A stretch of 64,000 bases of DNA from contig JAWLBR010000002.1 of NCBI GenBank assembly GCA_041687495.1, forward strand, positions 16,911 through 80,910, read 5' to 3'. The DNA is from JAWLBR01 sp041687495 (GTDB taxonomy: Bacteria; Bacillota; Limnochordia; DTU087; JAAYGB01). Shown one piece after another: positions 41,490-49,700 of this stretch. Both the position numbers and the translations under genes were made by a program. A model generated the notes under the pieces. That model had not been told where the DNA came from and did not search any database. It worked only from the letters and a program-made list of their open reading frames with translations. The first letter of the stretch is position 1. Each line of letters starts with the position of its first letter.

Positions 41490-41545
41490 CGGATTGGGGA
41501 GATGCTTCTTGTCTCCCCAGTCCGACTCTTGGATTTGTTTTTTTG
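41490..41545 (+). terminator. Terminator-like hairpin between subunit 2 and the chaperone gene
   Basis: CGGATTGGGGAGA and TCTCCCCAGTCCG form a 13-bp stem (one mismatch) with a 9-base loop; a run of eight T lies 12 bases beyond. Probably partial, leaving the downstream genes at lower level. Confidence 0.7.
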
Positions 41546-41605
41546 TCCGGGGCAAGTCGGTCAGCATCGGGAGAGTCCTTCCCGAATTCACTGATGGGAG
41601 AGGAT

Positions 41606-42448
41606 ATGATGAAACAACACAAGTTGGGCGTAGTGATGGCATGCATATTGGTAGCCTTTTGCACATTGCATGTTGCTGCCTCTGCACCGTTTGCCGTTGA
41701 TCAACAAATCGTTGAGCACAACATGGATGCCGGAGGTAGAGTGTCGGGGTCTATCGTCGCGACTAATCCTGGAGACCAACCGGTGAAGATTAATATCGTT
41801 CCAGTGGACTATGTTCGCAACGCCAAAGGCGATACTGTTAAGGCAACCCAGGAGCAGCTGGAGCGGTCGTTGTTCCCCTACATAGCTCTGTCGGCAAGTT
41901 CGCTGACGCTTGAACCTAAGAGCTCTGCCAAACTGGACTATATCATTGACATGCCCGAAACGGCAGAGGGAAGCTATTGGTTGGCGGTGTACTTTGAGCC
42001 TGAAACCGGGACAGTGGTTCAGGGCGGAGCTTTGGAAGGGCGCCCAGAGGTAACTTTCAACTTCAACCTGAAAATTCGCTATGAGGTCATGTTTCTGGTC
42101 ACCATCAACGGAACGGACAACCCCAACGGGGCGGTAACGGGAATGCGCCAGATCTCCCAGTCCGACGGATTGGCCTTTGAGGTGGATTTTCGCAACACGG
42201 GCAACGTCTACTATGGGGCCGGTGGTCGCGTTGAGATCCGCGATCAAACGGGAGCGACGGTGGCGGAACTACCACTTGAGCGGACCTTTGCTCTGCCCAA
42301 CCAGTCGTATACCTTTGAGGTGAGCGACGGGTCGCTGCAGCTGCCTCCCGGTGACTATATTGCCCTTGCGGTAGTGGATTTCGGAGGCGACAAGTTGGTA
42401 GCCGGTCAACTCCGGTTTGCGATCCATGGGAGGGAGGAAGCAAGGTGA
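41606..42448 (+). CDS. Periplasmic chaperone-like protein (PapD/CsuC-type)
   Basis: 280 aa. Signal peptide KLGVVMACILVAFCTLHVAA, cleaved near ASA. The first Ig-like domain has the chaperone layout: SGSIVATNPGDQPVKINIVP, VDYVRNAKGDTVKATQEQ, then FPYIALSASSLTLEPKSSAK and YWLAVYFEPETG, comparable to F1-G1 and subunit-binding regions of archaic (CsuC-like) chaperones. A second beta domain follows (GLAFEVDFRNTGNVYYGAGG). It is longer than most chaperones (about 230-250 aa). ATG follows GGGAGAGGAT. It overlaps the barrel gene by four bases (GTGA). Role: folding and delivery of the two subunits to the usher; inferred from order and motif pattern. Confidence 0.72.
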   Translation: MMKQHKLGVVMACILVAFCTLHVAASAPFAVDQQIVEHNMDAGGRVSGSIVATNPGDQPVKINIVPVDYVRNAKGDTVKATQEQLERSLFPYIALSASSLTLEPKSSAKLDYIIDMPETAEGSYWLAVYFEPETGTVVQGGALEGRPEVTFNFNLKIRYEVMFLVTINGTDNPNGAVTGMRQISQSDGLAFEVDFRNTGNVYYGAGGRVEIRDQTGATVAELPLERTFALPNQSYTFEVSDGSLQLPPGDYIALAVVDFGGDKLVAGQLRFAIHGREEAR

Positions 42449-45153
42449 GCAGAGCACGGCTTGGAATCGTTGCCGCCGTTTTACTTCTGAGCAGTCTGAT
42501 GTGTACCACATCTTACGGAGCAAGCTCGGACGGGTTGGTGAAGTTGGCGTTGGTGGGCGACACCACCGTACAGCCGGGCTCGTTTGTCACCTTAGTAGCG
42601 CACCTTGAGGGCGCCTCCTTTACACAGCAGGTTTACCGTACGACAGTGGTCGTACCTGACGGGTGGACTGTGCTGCCGCTGCCTGATCAGACCGCAGTCA
42701 GCTCCAGTCAGCCTGAGTTGTTGTTTGTAACTCTAGGCGTGCCGAGTACGGCGCCGGCTGGGGTGCACTCGGTGACCATAGACCTAAACACGCCGGATGG
42801 CAGTCTTGTGCAGACGGCCAACATTGATATTGAGGTCTTGCGCAGGCGGTCTATTACCATAAGCCAAAAATCAGTACCTCGGCTGTATCCGGGTGAGACG
42901 GGTACGGTGGTTTTGGTTGTGCATAACTCGGGTAACAGTCGTGAAGTGATCTCGGGCGATATTGAGCCGGACTCTGGCTGGGGGGTCAGCCCGACTAGAT
43001 TTGCTAGCCAGTTGGAGCCAGGCGATACTACCTCCATCGAGCTGGCAATATCGGTCCCGACCAAGGTCGGTGAAGGGGTGCGACAGCGCGCCGAAGTTAC
43101 GGTGGGAACGGCAGATAAGGATCTGCGTGAGGTGTTTGGGGTTCGGACCCACATCCTCCCACCTTTCCCTGGGTCAGTTCCGCCCTTAAGACCGGATGCA
43201 CTAAACGCGTTAGTAACTGTTAGCTCAGGCGATGTGCTCGAAGACATCGTGCGTCCGGCCCTCTGGTTTTCCGCTTACGGAACCGTTGGAGATCGGCATG
43301 AACTGGATCTAAGAGCTAAAGTCGATACTGATGCAAATGGGAGCACGGATATTGACCATGTAGGATTTGACTATGCACGGGCCCCTTGGTCGGTGAGCTT
43401 TGACTGGAACCCCGGTGCCTACTCCGACCGGTATAGATATCTAGTAGGGTATGATCGAGATCCGTGGTCACTGGCTGCCGGAGATATTGACCTAGAGCTA
43501 AGCCCCCTCGTTACCGCTAGGGGCAGAGGAGCCAGTGCTCGGTACTTCGCTCGAAAAAGCGGAATGGACTACGGAGCATTCTGGCTGGATGACAATGCCG
43601 GTGGTACCGTAGGCAAAGAGTGGACATCGGGCAACCTGAGGTTAACCGTACTCAACCGCCCCGAACTTGGAGGCAGTCTGTTTAGTATCAGCGCTGAACA
43701 GCAGTTGACTAAGCGCCTGCGAGTCGATGGTGAACACGTCAGCGTCGATGGTGACAATGCCTGGGCTGTGGGCGCCAACTGGGCTGGCGATAGGATGGAC
43801 GTAGAGGGTCGGTACTATTGGTATGGCACGGATTACCCTGAAGCAGAAGCCGGTGATGAGGGCTATGAGCTAACTGCATCGGGCAGCCTCGGCTCCACGT
43901 CGATGACTGTGCGGGTGGAAGACATGCGGGATAGCGTTGTCTACGACCCGAACGCTCGGATTGTGGCTCGAAGGTCCATTTCTGCCTGGACAGATACACC
44001 GATTGGGACCAATCGCTTGAACACCTATGTAAATCGTGACGATGCAGAGAGCGTATATCTGCCGGCGGGTACTTCACCTGTTGATAGTGAGTCTTGGTCG
44101 GCAGCAGCCAGTTTCCGCAGCCCGCAAGAGAACTGGTTCTGGGAAGTGGGCGGATCGTTGGACTCATACGAGAACAAGGTGACGGATGAGGGATGGGCGG
44201 AGGTGTACCTTGGCCCGACTATTGGTCGCAGCTGGGATAGAACCCGTGTTTCCGGTGGCTTGGGACTTGTCGGATCAGGAGATACGCTGGATGAAGCCAT
44301 AGATGAGGCGAGATTGGGGCCTCGGGCTGACTTGTACTATCGTCCATATCTTTCTTGGTTTGACTATGTAGGCGTCTCGTATCGAGGCGGGGAGAATCCT
44401 GATACTAGGCTGAGGGCAGGACTGGGCTTTGGGAAACCCGATTTTCGGGTTACCGTTACTGGCCAAGGCAGGTTCTACAAGGGCGAAGAGGATTGGCGCC
44501 TGATGCTTGGGCTCAGCAAGCGGTTTGCTCTACCGGTGCCAGGTGCATACTCGAAGGGGCAAATTCGAGGTCGCGTTTTCACCGGTGAAGGCGACGCTGT
44601 TCGTGGCCTGGGCAAGATTGTCTTGGCCATTGATCGCACTCGGGTATCAACCGATGCTGATGGTTACTTCGTGTTCCCGCCCATGCCAGAGGGCGAGTAC
44701 CTAGTCACGTTCGATGGTCTTCCAGTTACCTATCAGCCGCTGGTCGAGGTGCCCATGCTGGTCAGTGTCCAGCATGGCAGGATCAGCGATGTGGAGATCC
44801 CGGTTAGGTCAGCGGCGCAGGTCGTCGGGAGAGTCTACCTGACCGACCCAGACCAAAATGAACGCAGTATTCTCCGGCCTGCTGGGGTCAAGGGAATTGC
44901 TGTTCAGCTCTGGCAGGAAAACGAGCTCGTGGACACTGCCATCTCTGATGACAACGGGTATTATCAATTGTCAGGGATGCAGCCTGGGCAGTATCGGGTG
45001 ACTGTTGATTCGACCAGCCTCGGGGCAAGGTATGAACTTGTGACCGATGAAACTACGGACATCGAAGTCGACGCAACCAGCAGCCATCGGGTGAATTTCG
45101 GGGTTGGGCACAAGACACTAGACATTGAAATCACCTTCGAGGGTGAAAGCTAA
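42445..45153 (+). CDS. Usher-like outer-membrane beta-barrel with Ig-like domains at both ends
   Basis: 902 aa, GTG start overlapping the chaperone stop. Signal peptide (RLGIVAAVLLLSSLMCTTSY). Two Ig/NEW3-like domains at about 30-130 and 131-245 are followed by a long alternating-strand barrel at about 265-690 (DYARAPWSVSFDWNPG, RMDVEGRYYWYGTDYPEAEA, DFRVTVTGQGRFYKG). The C-terminus has two carboxypeptidase-regulatory/SdrD-like domains (GQIRGRVFTGEGDAV, STDADGYFVFPPMPEGEY; AISDDNGYYQLSGMQPGQYR), as found at the end of some archaic ushers. Length and order fit an usher (about 800-900 aa), though I cannot identify the plug domain and the N-terminal domains are unusual. An alternative is another secretion barrel. 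Confidence 0.7.
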   Translation: MSRARLGIVAAVLLLSSLMCTTSYGASSDGLVKLALVGDTTVQPGSFVTLVAHLEGASFTQQVYRTTVVVPDGWTVLPLPDQTAVSSSQPELLFVTLGVPSTAPAGVHSVTIDLNTPDGSLVQTANIDIEVLRRRSITISQKSVPRLYPGETGTVVLVVHNSGNSREVISGDIEPDSGWGVSPTRFASQLEPGDTTSIELAISVPTKVGEGVRQRAEVTVGTADKDLREVFGVRTHILPPFPGSVPPLRPDALNALVTVSSGDVLEDIVRPALWFSAYGTVGDRHELDLRAKVDTDANGSTDIDHVGFDYARAPWSVSFDWNPGAYSDRYRYLVGYDRDPWSLAAGDIDLELSPLVTARGRGASARYFARKSGMDYGAFWLDDNAGGTVGKEWTSGNLRLTVLNRPELGGSLFSISAEQQLTKRLRVDGEHVSVDGDNAWAVGANWAGDRMDVEGRYYWYGTDYPEAEAGDEGYELTASGSLGSTSMTVRVEDMRDSVVYDPNARIVARRSISAWTDTPIGTNRLNTYVNRDDAESVYLPAGTSPVDSESWSAAASFRSPQENWFWEVGGSLDSYENKVTDEGWAEVYLGPTIGRSWDRTRVSGGLGLVGSGDTLDEAIDEARLGPRADLYYRPYLSWFDYVGVSYRGGENPDTRLRAGLGFGKPDFRVTVTGQGRFYKGEEDWRLMLGLSKRFALPVPGAYSKGQIRGRVFTGEGDAVRGLGKIVLAIDRTRVSTDADGYFVFPPMPEGEYLVTFDGLPVTYQPLVEVPMLVSVQHGRISDVEIPVRSAAQVVGRVYLTDPDQNERSILRPAGVKGIAVQLWQENELVDTAISDDNGYYQLSGMQPGQYRVTVDSTSLGARYELVTDETTDIEVDATSSHRVNFGVGHKTLDIEITFEGES

Positions 45154-45177
45154 GGTGTGAGCAATAGCTATGGACCA

Positions 45178-45206
45178 AAAGGCCCTGTCAATCTGGCAGG
45201 GCCTTT
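45178..45206 (+). terminator. Terminator of the chaperone-usher-like operon
   Basis: AAAGGCCCTG-N9-CAGGGCCTTT, a 10-bp perfect stem ending in TTT, 24 bases after the stop. Confidence 0.9.
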
Positions 45207-45361
45207 GCGCTGGGTGCTGTTCCTCCCGCATTTGCGCTATGCAAGTTCTTGTTCGGTGAGTGACACTGCTCAAGATGCAAGGTATCTTGTCCTTCATAGC
45301 CAATGGTTAATATTAGTGCATTTACTTGACCATATCAATTGGATGAATCGAGGGAACTGCG

Positions 45362-45952
45362 ATGGAAAACCAGGTGCTAGGAAACATTCGCAAGCGGAGA
45401 AGCATTCGAGCATACAAGCCAGAACAGCTGGCAGATGACGAGCTTTCCCAGATCATTGAGGCGGGTCGCTTCGCCCCCAGTGGCGGCAATAACCAAACCA
45501 GTCACTTTGTCGTTGTGCAAAACGCCCAGACTCTCAACAAACTCAAGAGATTGGTGGTTGCAGAGTTTGCCAAGATGGAGGTAGCAGAGGACACGTACAA
45601 GAGTCTCAAGACCTCCATCCTCCGGTCCAAGAAAGGCGACTATGACTTCATTTTTGGCGCCCCAACTTTGATCATTGCCAGCAATCGCCGGGGATACGGG
45701 AATGCCATGGCTGACTGTGCCGTCGCTTTAGAGAACATGATGCTAGCGGCCACCTCTCTTCAGATCGGTTCTTGCTGGATCAACCAGCTTCGTTGGTTAG
45801 CGGATAATGAGCACGTGAAAGAGTACTTGACAAAACTGGAAATTTCGGAGGATGAGATCGTCTGTGGAGCCCTTGCCTTGGGCTACCCAGACCAACAGAT
45901 GCCCTCAGAACCTCTCCCCAGAAAGGGAAACAGGGTGACGTACATTAGATAA
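45362..45952 (+). CDS. Nitroreductase-family flavoprotein
   Basis: 196 aa. FMN-binding nitroreductase fold: IRKRRSIRAYKPEQLADDEL, EAGRFAPSGGNNQTSHFVVV, then GNAMADCAVALENMMLAATS with GSCWINQLRW and the C-terminal ALGYPDQQMP. These enzymes reduce nitro groups, quinones or flavins with NAD(P)H. Start ATG follows GAGGG. Monocistronic between two terminators. Substrate cannot be predicted. Confidence 0.94.
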   Translation: MENQVLGNIRKRRSIRAYKPEQLADDELSQIIEAGRFAPSGGNNQTSHFVVVQNAQTLNKLKRLVVAEFAKMEVAEDTYKSLKTSILRSKKGDYDFIFGAPTLIIASNRRGYGNAMADCAVALENMMLAATSLQIGSCWINQLRWLADNEHVKEYLTKLEISEDEIVCGALALGYPDQQMPSEPLPRKGNRVTYIR

Positions 45953-45963
45953 TTGAGTGTGCT

Positions 45964-45994
45964 GTTAAGGCACTGGCTTGGCCAGTGCCTTAAC
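45964..45994. terminator. Terminator of the nitroreductase gene
   Basis: GTTAAGGCACTGGC-ttg-GCCAGTGCCTTAAC, a perfect 14-bp stem. Confidence 0.8.
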
Positions 45995-46305
45995 TATGTC
46001 GTCTGCACTAAAACGCCAATTCGCGCAAAAATGCTGCCCTTTGGGCCAAGCCCAGGCAAATGCCTGGGTCCTTTCGCGCCTTCATACCTATGACATCCCG
46101 CGAAACTTCACATCTACCCGCCTCATATTACAGAACATGTATAATTAAGGGAAAAATGCCAATAATAAGAGAGGCTGAATGAGCCCTCTGAGTAGATTCT
46201 GGTATAGGGATGATGAGACAGGCGAAGTAGGGGGGCTTGTTTCGCTTAGCCCGAAAGAGCTTTACGGCAGAGGTATCAATACTATGACTAGTGGGGGTAA
46301 GCAGA
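45995..46305. other. Gap with a second hairpin upstream of the small barrel gene
   Basis: No gene supported; a 64-codon frame at 46179 overlaps the real gene's leader in another frame. CCCAGGCA-aa-TGCCTGGG at 46051-46068 is a tight hairpin followed by TCCTTTCG. The right part carries the promoter of the following gene; a TATAAT-like ATAATT at about 46141 was noted without a clear -35. Confidence 0.45.
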
Positions 46306-47139
46306 GTGAAAAAGTTTGGCGTCTTGGCTGTTGTGTGTGCCCTGTTGCTTGCGACTTCGGTGGTGTCCGCTGAGGGGATTACCCTTAAGGGTGGAGCCTG
46401 GTTTGTGGACGTTGATGGGTCTCTAGGAGCTGATGCGAATATCTCCGCGTGGGAACCCGCGAGTCTTGATGCTACTTTCGGTGAAGATGATACTAACTAC
46501 TACATAGCTGGTAGCGGAGATTTTGGGAAGATTGGCGTAACTGGCTTTTATGGCACTGCCAGTGCCTCTAATCCGAAGGCTATGCTTGACATTTCGGTCT
46601 CTGACACACCATTCGAGTCTTTGAGTGGTACCTTAGATGGTGCGTCACTGCAGGCAGATGCCTTCTATGGTTTGGCTGGGTGGAATCTTGGGGCAATCTC
46701 AGTTGGTGGAGGTTGGGCCTACATGGACCACTTGCTCACAGTACCGCTGTTTGATGATGATACCGTCAAAGTGAAGGGCGAGGCTAGAGGCGATGGGTTT
46801 GCTGTCGGGGCTTTTGGGTCCTATCCACTAGCCGAAAAGGTCGACGTCTTTGGCACCCTCTACTATGTCCCTTGGGCCGACATCATGGCGAAGGCATCAG
46901 TGGCAGGCGAAGGGTTGGATATCAGCCTTGCGCAAGACTTCGACGGAAGTATGTGGGGACTGGACGTTGGAGTATCCTACAGCTTTACTGAGACCTTTGG
47001 GATCGAGGCTGGCTATCGAAATTTCGAGCTAAATGCAGATCAGAAGACGCTACTAAGCATCCCCGGTCTTATCGAGATAGCCGGCGATGGTTCCACTGCA
47101 ATGGATGGTTTCTATGTAGGGGCTAAGGTGGTTTTCTAG
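46306..47139 (+). CDS. Small outer-membrane beta-barrel protein
   Basis: 277 aa. Signal peptide KKFGVLAVVCALLLATSVVS cleaved near SAEG. The mature part alternates amphipathic strands and turns (ITLKGGAWFVDVDGSL, GWNLGAISVGGGWAYMDHLL, EKVDVFGTLYYVPWADIMAK, WGLDVGVSYSFTETFGIEAGYR) and ends DGFYVGAKVVF with C-terminal Phe, the classical signal for BAM-dependent insertion. About eight to ten strands, OmpA/OmpW size. GTG at 46306 gives a Lys-Lys N-terminus; an upstream GTG at 46291 is possible. Monocistronic. Good evidence for a diderm envelope. Confidence 0.82.
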   Translation: MKKFGVLAVVCALLLATSVVSAEGITLKGGAWFVDVDGSLGADANISAWEPASLDATFGEDDTNYYIAGSGDFGKIGVTGFYGTASASNPKAMLDISVSDTPFESLSGTLDGASLQADAFYGLAGWNLGAISVGGGWAYMDHLLTVPLFDDDTVKVKGEARGDGFAVGAFGSYPLAEKVDVFGTLYYVPWADIMAKASVAGEGLDISLAQDFDGSMWGLDVGVSYSFTETFGIEAGYRNFELNADQKTLLSIPGLIEIAGDGSTAMDGFYVGAKVVF

Positions 47140-47192
47140 GCTAGCTAGTATGGAATGAATTGAAATCCTCATCATCCTTGCTTTGCATCGCT

Positions 47193-47223
47193 AACGGTCG
47201 CTTTTCGCGGCCGTTTTCCTTTT
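47193..47223 (+). terminator. Terminator of the small barrel gene
   Basis: AACGG-t-CGC and GCG-g-CCGTT pair around TTTTC, followed by TTTCCTTTT. Confidence 0.75.
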
Positions 47224-47342
47224 AGGAGGTCCTGCGTGGGGGTGGTAGTTTAGCTGTTCCACTAAATGGCTGCGGCTTTTGACACAGGAACTCTCTCTGC
47301 CTATGTTGAAGAAGAGCCCAAATAGTTGTTTGTGGTCACAGA

Positions 47343-48713
47343 ATGGTTGGTGTTACAGTGGTAAAGCTCCCAATAAGAACAACGTCATCCAAACCCTACG
47401 ATCGCGGGGAGCACGGGGTAGCGTTTGTCCTGGTCATGGTCCTAATTCCAGTTGTCCTTATCTATGGAGGTGCGCTCCTGCAGGGTGTTCTTCATGACGC
47501 CAGGAGCGTTGACTTGGAGCAAAAGCGGTTGAAGGCCTATTACCTTGCCAGGTCCGGAGCTGTTGCTGTGTTACAGTGGGCTCAGAGCAACTCCGTCACG
47601 GATCTTCTAGGACAGCAATCAGCGCCAGTCAGTTTGGGGGAAGGCGCTTTCTCGGTCGAAGTCATTGAGGATGCAGATGGGTCGATTATTATCAAATCCA
47701 CTGGGACTGTCGATGGGGTGTCTCAGGTAGTTAAGGTTCGGCCCCAACCACAGGAGGTAGCCTTTGACAGCGCGCTTTTTTCGTCTGGAGATATCACTCT
47801 TAAGGGCAGCGCCGGTATCACAGGTCAAGTTATGACTAATTCATCGGAGCCCGGAAGCATCAGTATTAGTGGCTCGGGAGGTATCAGGATCGACGGCAAT
47901 GTTTACATCGGACCACAAGGGAATCCGTTGGAAGTGGTTGTCGGTTCCAACAATCTTAACCCTTTTGCCGTTGTGAGTGGCGAAATCAGCAACTTGCAGG
48001 AAGCCCGCAATTATCCGACGCCACTCCTCCCGGATTTTCCCAACCTACCTCAGGTTCGAGATGGTGGTCCCATCAGCGGTGGAGTGCTGAAAGTAGAAGG
48101 CGGCAAATACAAGACCTATACCTTAACAGAGGGCGGCTACTTCCAGTCCATAGAGGTTAAGGGGAATGGTGCTTTGTACATCAACGTCGGATCGGCTGAC
48201 ATGCAAATCCGAACACGCAATTTAGATATTAGTCAAGGTCACATCATTGTTCAGGGCAGTGGCAACCTGCAAATCTACGTCGAAGATTCCTTTAGTATCG
48301 GTGGAAGTAGTACCGTTAATGCCGGCGGTTCTCTTGACGACGTGACAGTTTTTCACAGAGGAAGCGAGACTATTGATATTGGAGGCGCGGTGGTGTTCAA
48401 GGGATCACTGGTGTCTGAGTCAGCCAATGTAGAGCTTGGCGGTAGTGGAGCGGTAACCGGTCACTTGATTACAGGCGGCTCACAGGTTAGTGTCCAGGGC
48501 AGTGCCGATGCTGAGACCAGGCTGCTTTATGCTCCCAACGCTGACATTAGTGTGAAGGGTAGTGGATACATCCGCGGGGCAGTAATCGGCAGGACCATCG
48601 ATGTTTCGGGCAGTGCGCACGTGACCTTTGTGGATGTTGATCTGGACTCAATCCCAGTCAATCTTTCCGGTGCAGGAGGGTCGGCAGGTGCGTCCAAACC
48701 TATGTGGCTTTAG
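47343..48713 (+). CDS. PilX-like prepilin-related protein with long beta-helical C-terminus
   Basis: 456 aa. A hydrophobic N-terminal helix (EHGVAFVLVMVLIPVVLIYG) followed by RLKAYYLARSGAVAVLQWAQ is the pattern of PilX/PilC-type minor pilins; the YxARSG block is typical. From about residue 140 the protein has repeats rich in Gly/Ser with IxIxGSGxI units (ITLKGSAGITGQVMTNSS, SISISGSGGIRIDGNVYIG, DISVKGSGYIRGAVIGRTID), which suggest a right-handed beta-helix similar to bactofilin or polymer-forming domains. Start is uncertain: ATG at 47343 or GTG at 47358, both with poor sites. First of three overlapping pilin-like genes. Confidence 0.75.
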   Translation: MVGVTVVKLPIRTTSSKPYDRGEHGVAFVLVMVLIPVVLIYGGALLQGVLHDARSVDLEQKRLKAYYLARSGAVAVLQWAQSNSVTDLLGQQSAPVSLGEGAFSVEVIEDADGSIIIKSTGTVDGVSQVVKVRPQPQEVAFDSALFSSGDITLKGSAGITGQVMTNSSEPGSISISGSGGIRIDGNVYIGPQGNPLEVVVGSNNLNPFAVVSGEISNLQEARNYPTPLLPDFPNLPQVRDGGPISGGVLKVEGGKYKTYTLTEGGYFQSIEVKGNGALYINVGSADMQIRTRNLDISQGHIIVQGSGNLQIYVEDSFSIGGSSTVNAGGSLDDVTVFHRGSETIDIGGAVVFKGSLVSESANVELGGSGAVTGHLITGGSQVSVQGSADAETRLLYAPNADISVKGSGYIRGAVIGRTIDVSGSAHVTFVDVDLDSIPVNLSGAGGSAGASKPMWL

Positions 48714-49077
48714 AGGCAAGCACGAGCAAGGATTTACACTGGTTGAGGTCTTGGTGGCCTTGGCGATCATAGTGATTGTCATTCAAATGTTTACTAGCGT
48801 GTTCACTGGTGGCCTGCGGACAATCAGAGGTGTTGGGGCCATCAGCAAGTCTATTGCTGAGGGGCAAGAGTGCATGGAAAATGCAATCATCTCCCTCAAT
48901 GGGCAAGAGGGCGTGGTAGAGGTTACCGAGCCGTGGGTGGTGGCAATCCAATTCCCGGACTCCGGCGCGGTGATAGAAACACCTGGATGGAAAATCGATG
49001 TCACGGTCTCCGAAGATGATGGTTCGGAAAGGGAACTTACCCTAACCACGTTTGTTGCAGGTACTAGTTCGCAGTAA
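48688..49077 (+). CDS. PilV/GspI-like minor prepilin
   Basis: 129 aa. Type IV prepilin cleavage motif HEQG|FTLVEVLVALAIIVIV with Glu at +5. GTG at 48688 follows GGAGGG and lies inside the end of the preceding gene (26-base overlap). The mature domain is short and beta-rich. Minor pilins of this kind prime the assembly of type IV pili or pseudopili. The motor, platform and peptidase genes (pilB, pilC, pilD) are not in this window and must be supplied from elsewhere. Confidence 0.85.
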   Translation: MRPNLCGFRGKHEQGFTLVEVLVALAIIVIVIQMFTSVFTGGLRTIRGVGAISKSIAEGQECMENAIISLNGQEGVVEVTEPWVVAIQFPDSGAVIETPGWKIDVTVSEDDGSERELTLTTFVAGTSSQ

Positions 49078-49091
49078 TAGGGGACGTTAGA

Positions 49092-49601
49092 ATGCGCAGA
49101 TACGTTGGCGACCGCGGCTTTAGCCTAGTGGAATTGATGCTGGCATTGTCGCTCTTGGCATTCGTCATTGCCATATCATCTGGATACTACGTTAGGAGCG
49201 CGCAAGTATTTCGCGATGCTGATCAACAATCGAGAGTTCAGGTTGAGGTGACTCGAGCAGTGAGCTTTATCAGCACCGAAGTGAGAAATGCTGTCGAGAT
49301 TGAAGTGTTGAGTCCAGCTGCTCTTCAAGCTCGGGATCCGGCAAGTAGTTACATTTTTGTGGATAACGGCGCGTTAAGGCGCTGGAATGCATCTGGAGAG
49401 ACGATAGTGGCTGAGCACGTAGCAGGTGCCCAATTCGAGCTGATTTCCCATCGAGAGGCCACGACTCTAGAGTTTACGCTGCAGGTGGGAGGCCGGCTGC
49501 GTGAACTGCAGACAAGATCTGAAGTGCTGCTGAACAATATCACAGAGGCTAGTCCAACTCTGAATCCGGAGAGGGTCTTGCGTTACAAGAGGGCAAACTA
49601 G
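49092..49601 (+). CDS. PilW/GspJ-like minor prepilin
   Basis: 169 aa. Prepilin motif DRG|FSLVELMLALSLLAFVIA with Glu at +5, followed by the beta-rich globular part and DADQQSRVQVEVTRAVSFIS, typical of PilW/PulJ-like proteins. ATG after AGGGGACG, 14 bases behind the preceding prepilin gene. Last gene of the pilin-like trio, whose order X-V-W resembles minor pilin operons. Confidence 0.85.
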   Translation: MRRYVGDRGFSLVELMLALSLLAFVIAISSGYYVRSAQVFRDADQQSRVQVEVTRAVSFISTEVRNAVEIEVLSPAALQARDPASSYIFVDNGALRRWNASGETIVAEHVAGAQFELISHREATTLEFTLQVGGRLRELQTRSEVLLNNITEASPTLNPERVLRYKRAN

Positions 49602-49700
49602 ATGATATGAGGTAGGGGAGATCTCAGCTTGTTTCCCCTCTCGGCGTACTTTGAACTGCCTTGTTTGGCAGCCCAGTGATCGGCATGAAGGGAGCTCACC

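Noticed and set aside
46179..46373. 64-codon frame overlapping the start of the small barrel gene
   Set aside because: It runs in a different frame into the signal-peptide region of a well-supported gene.
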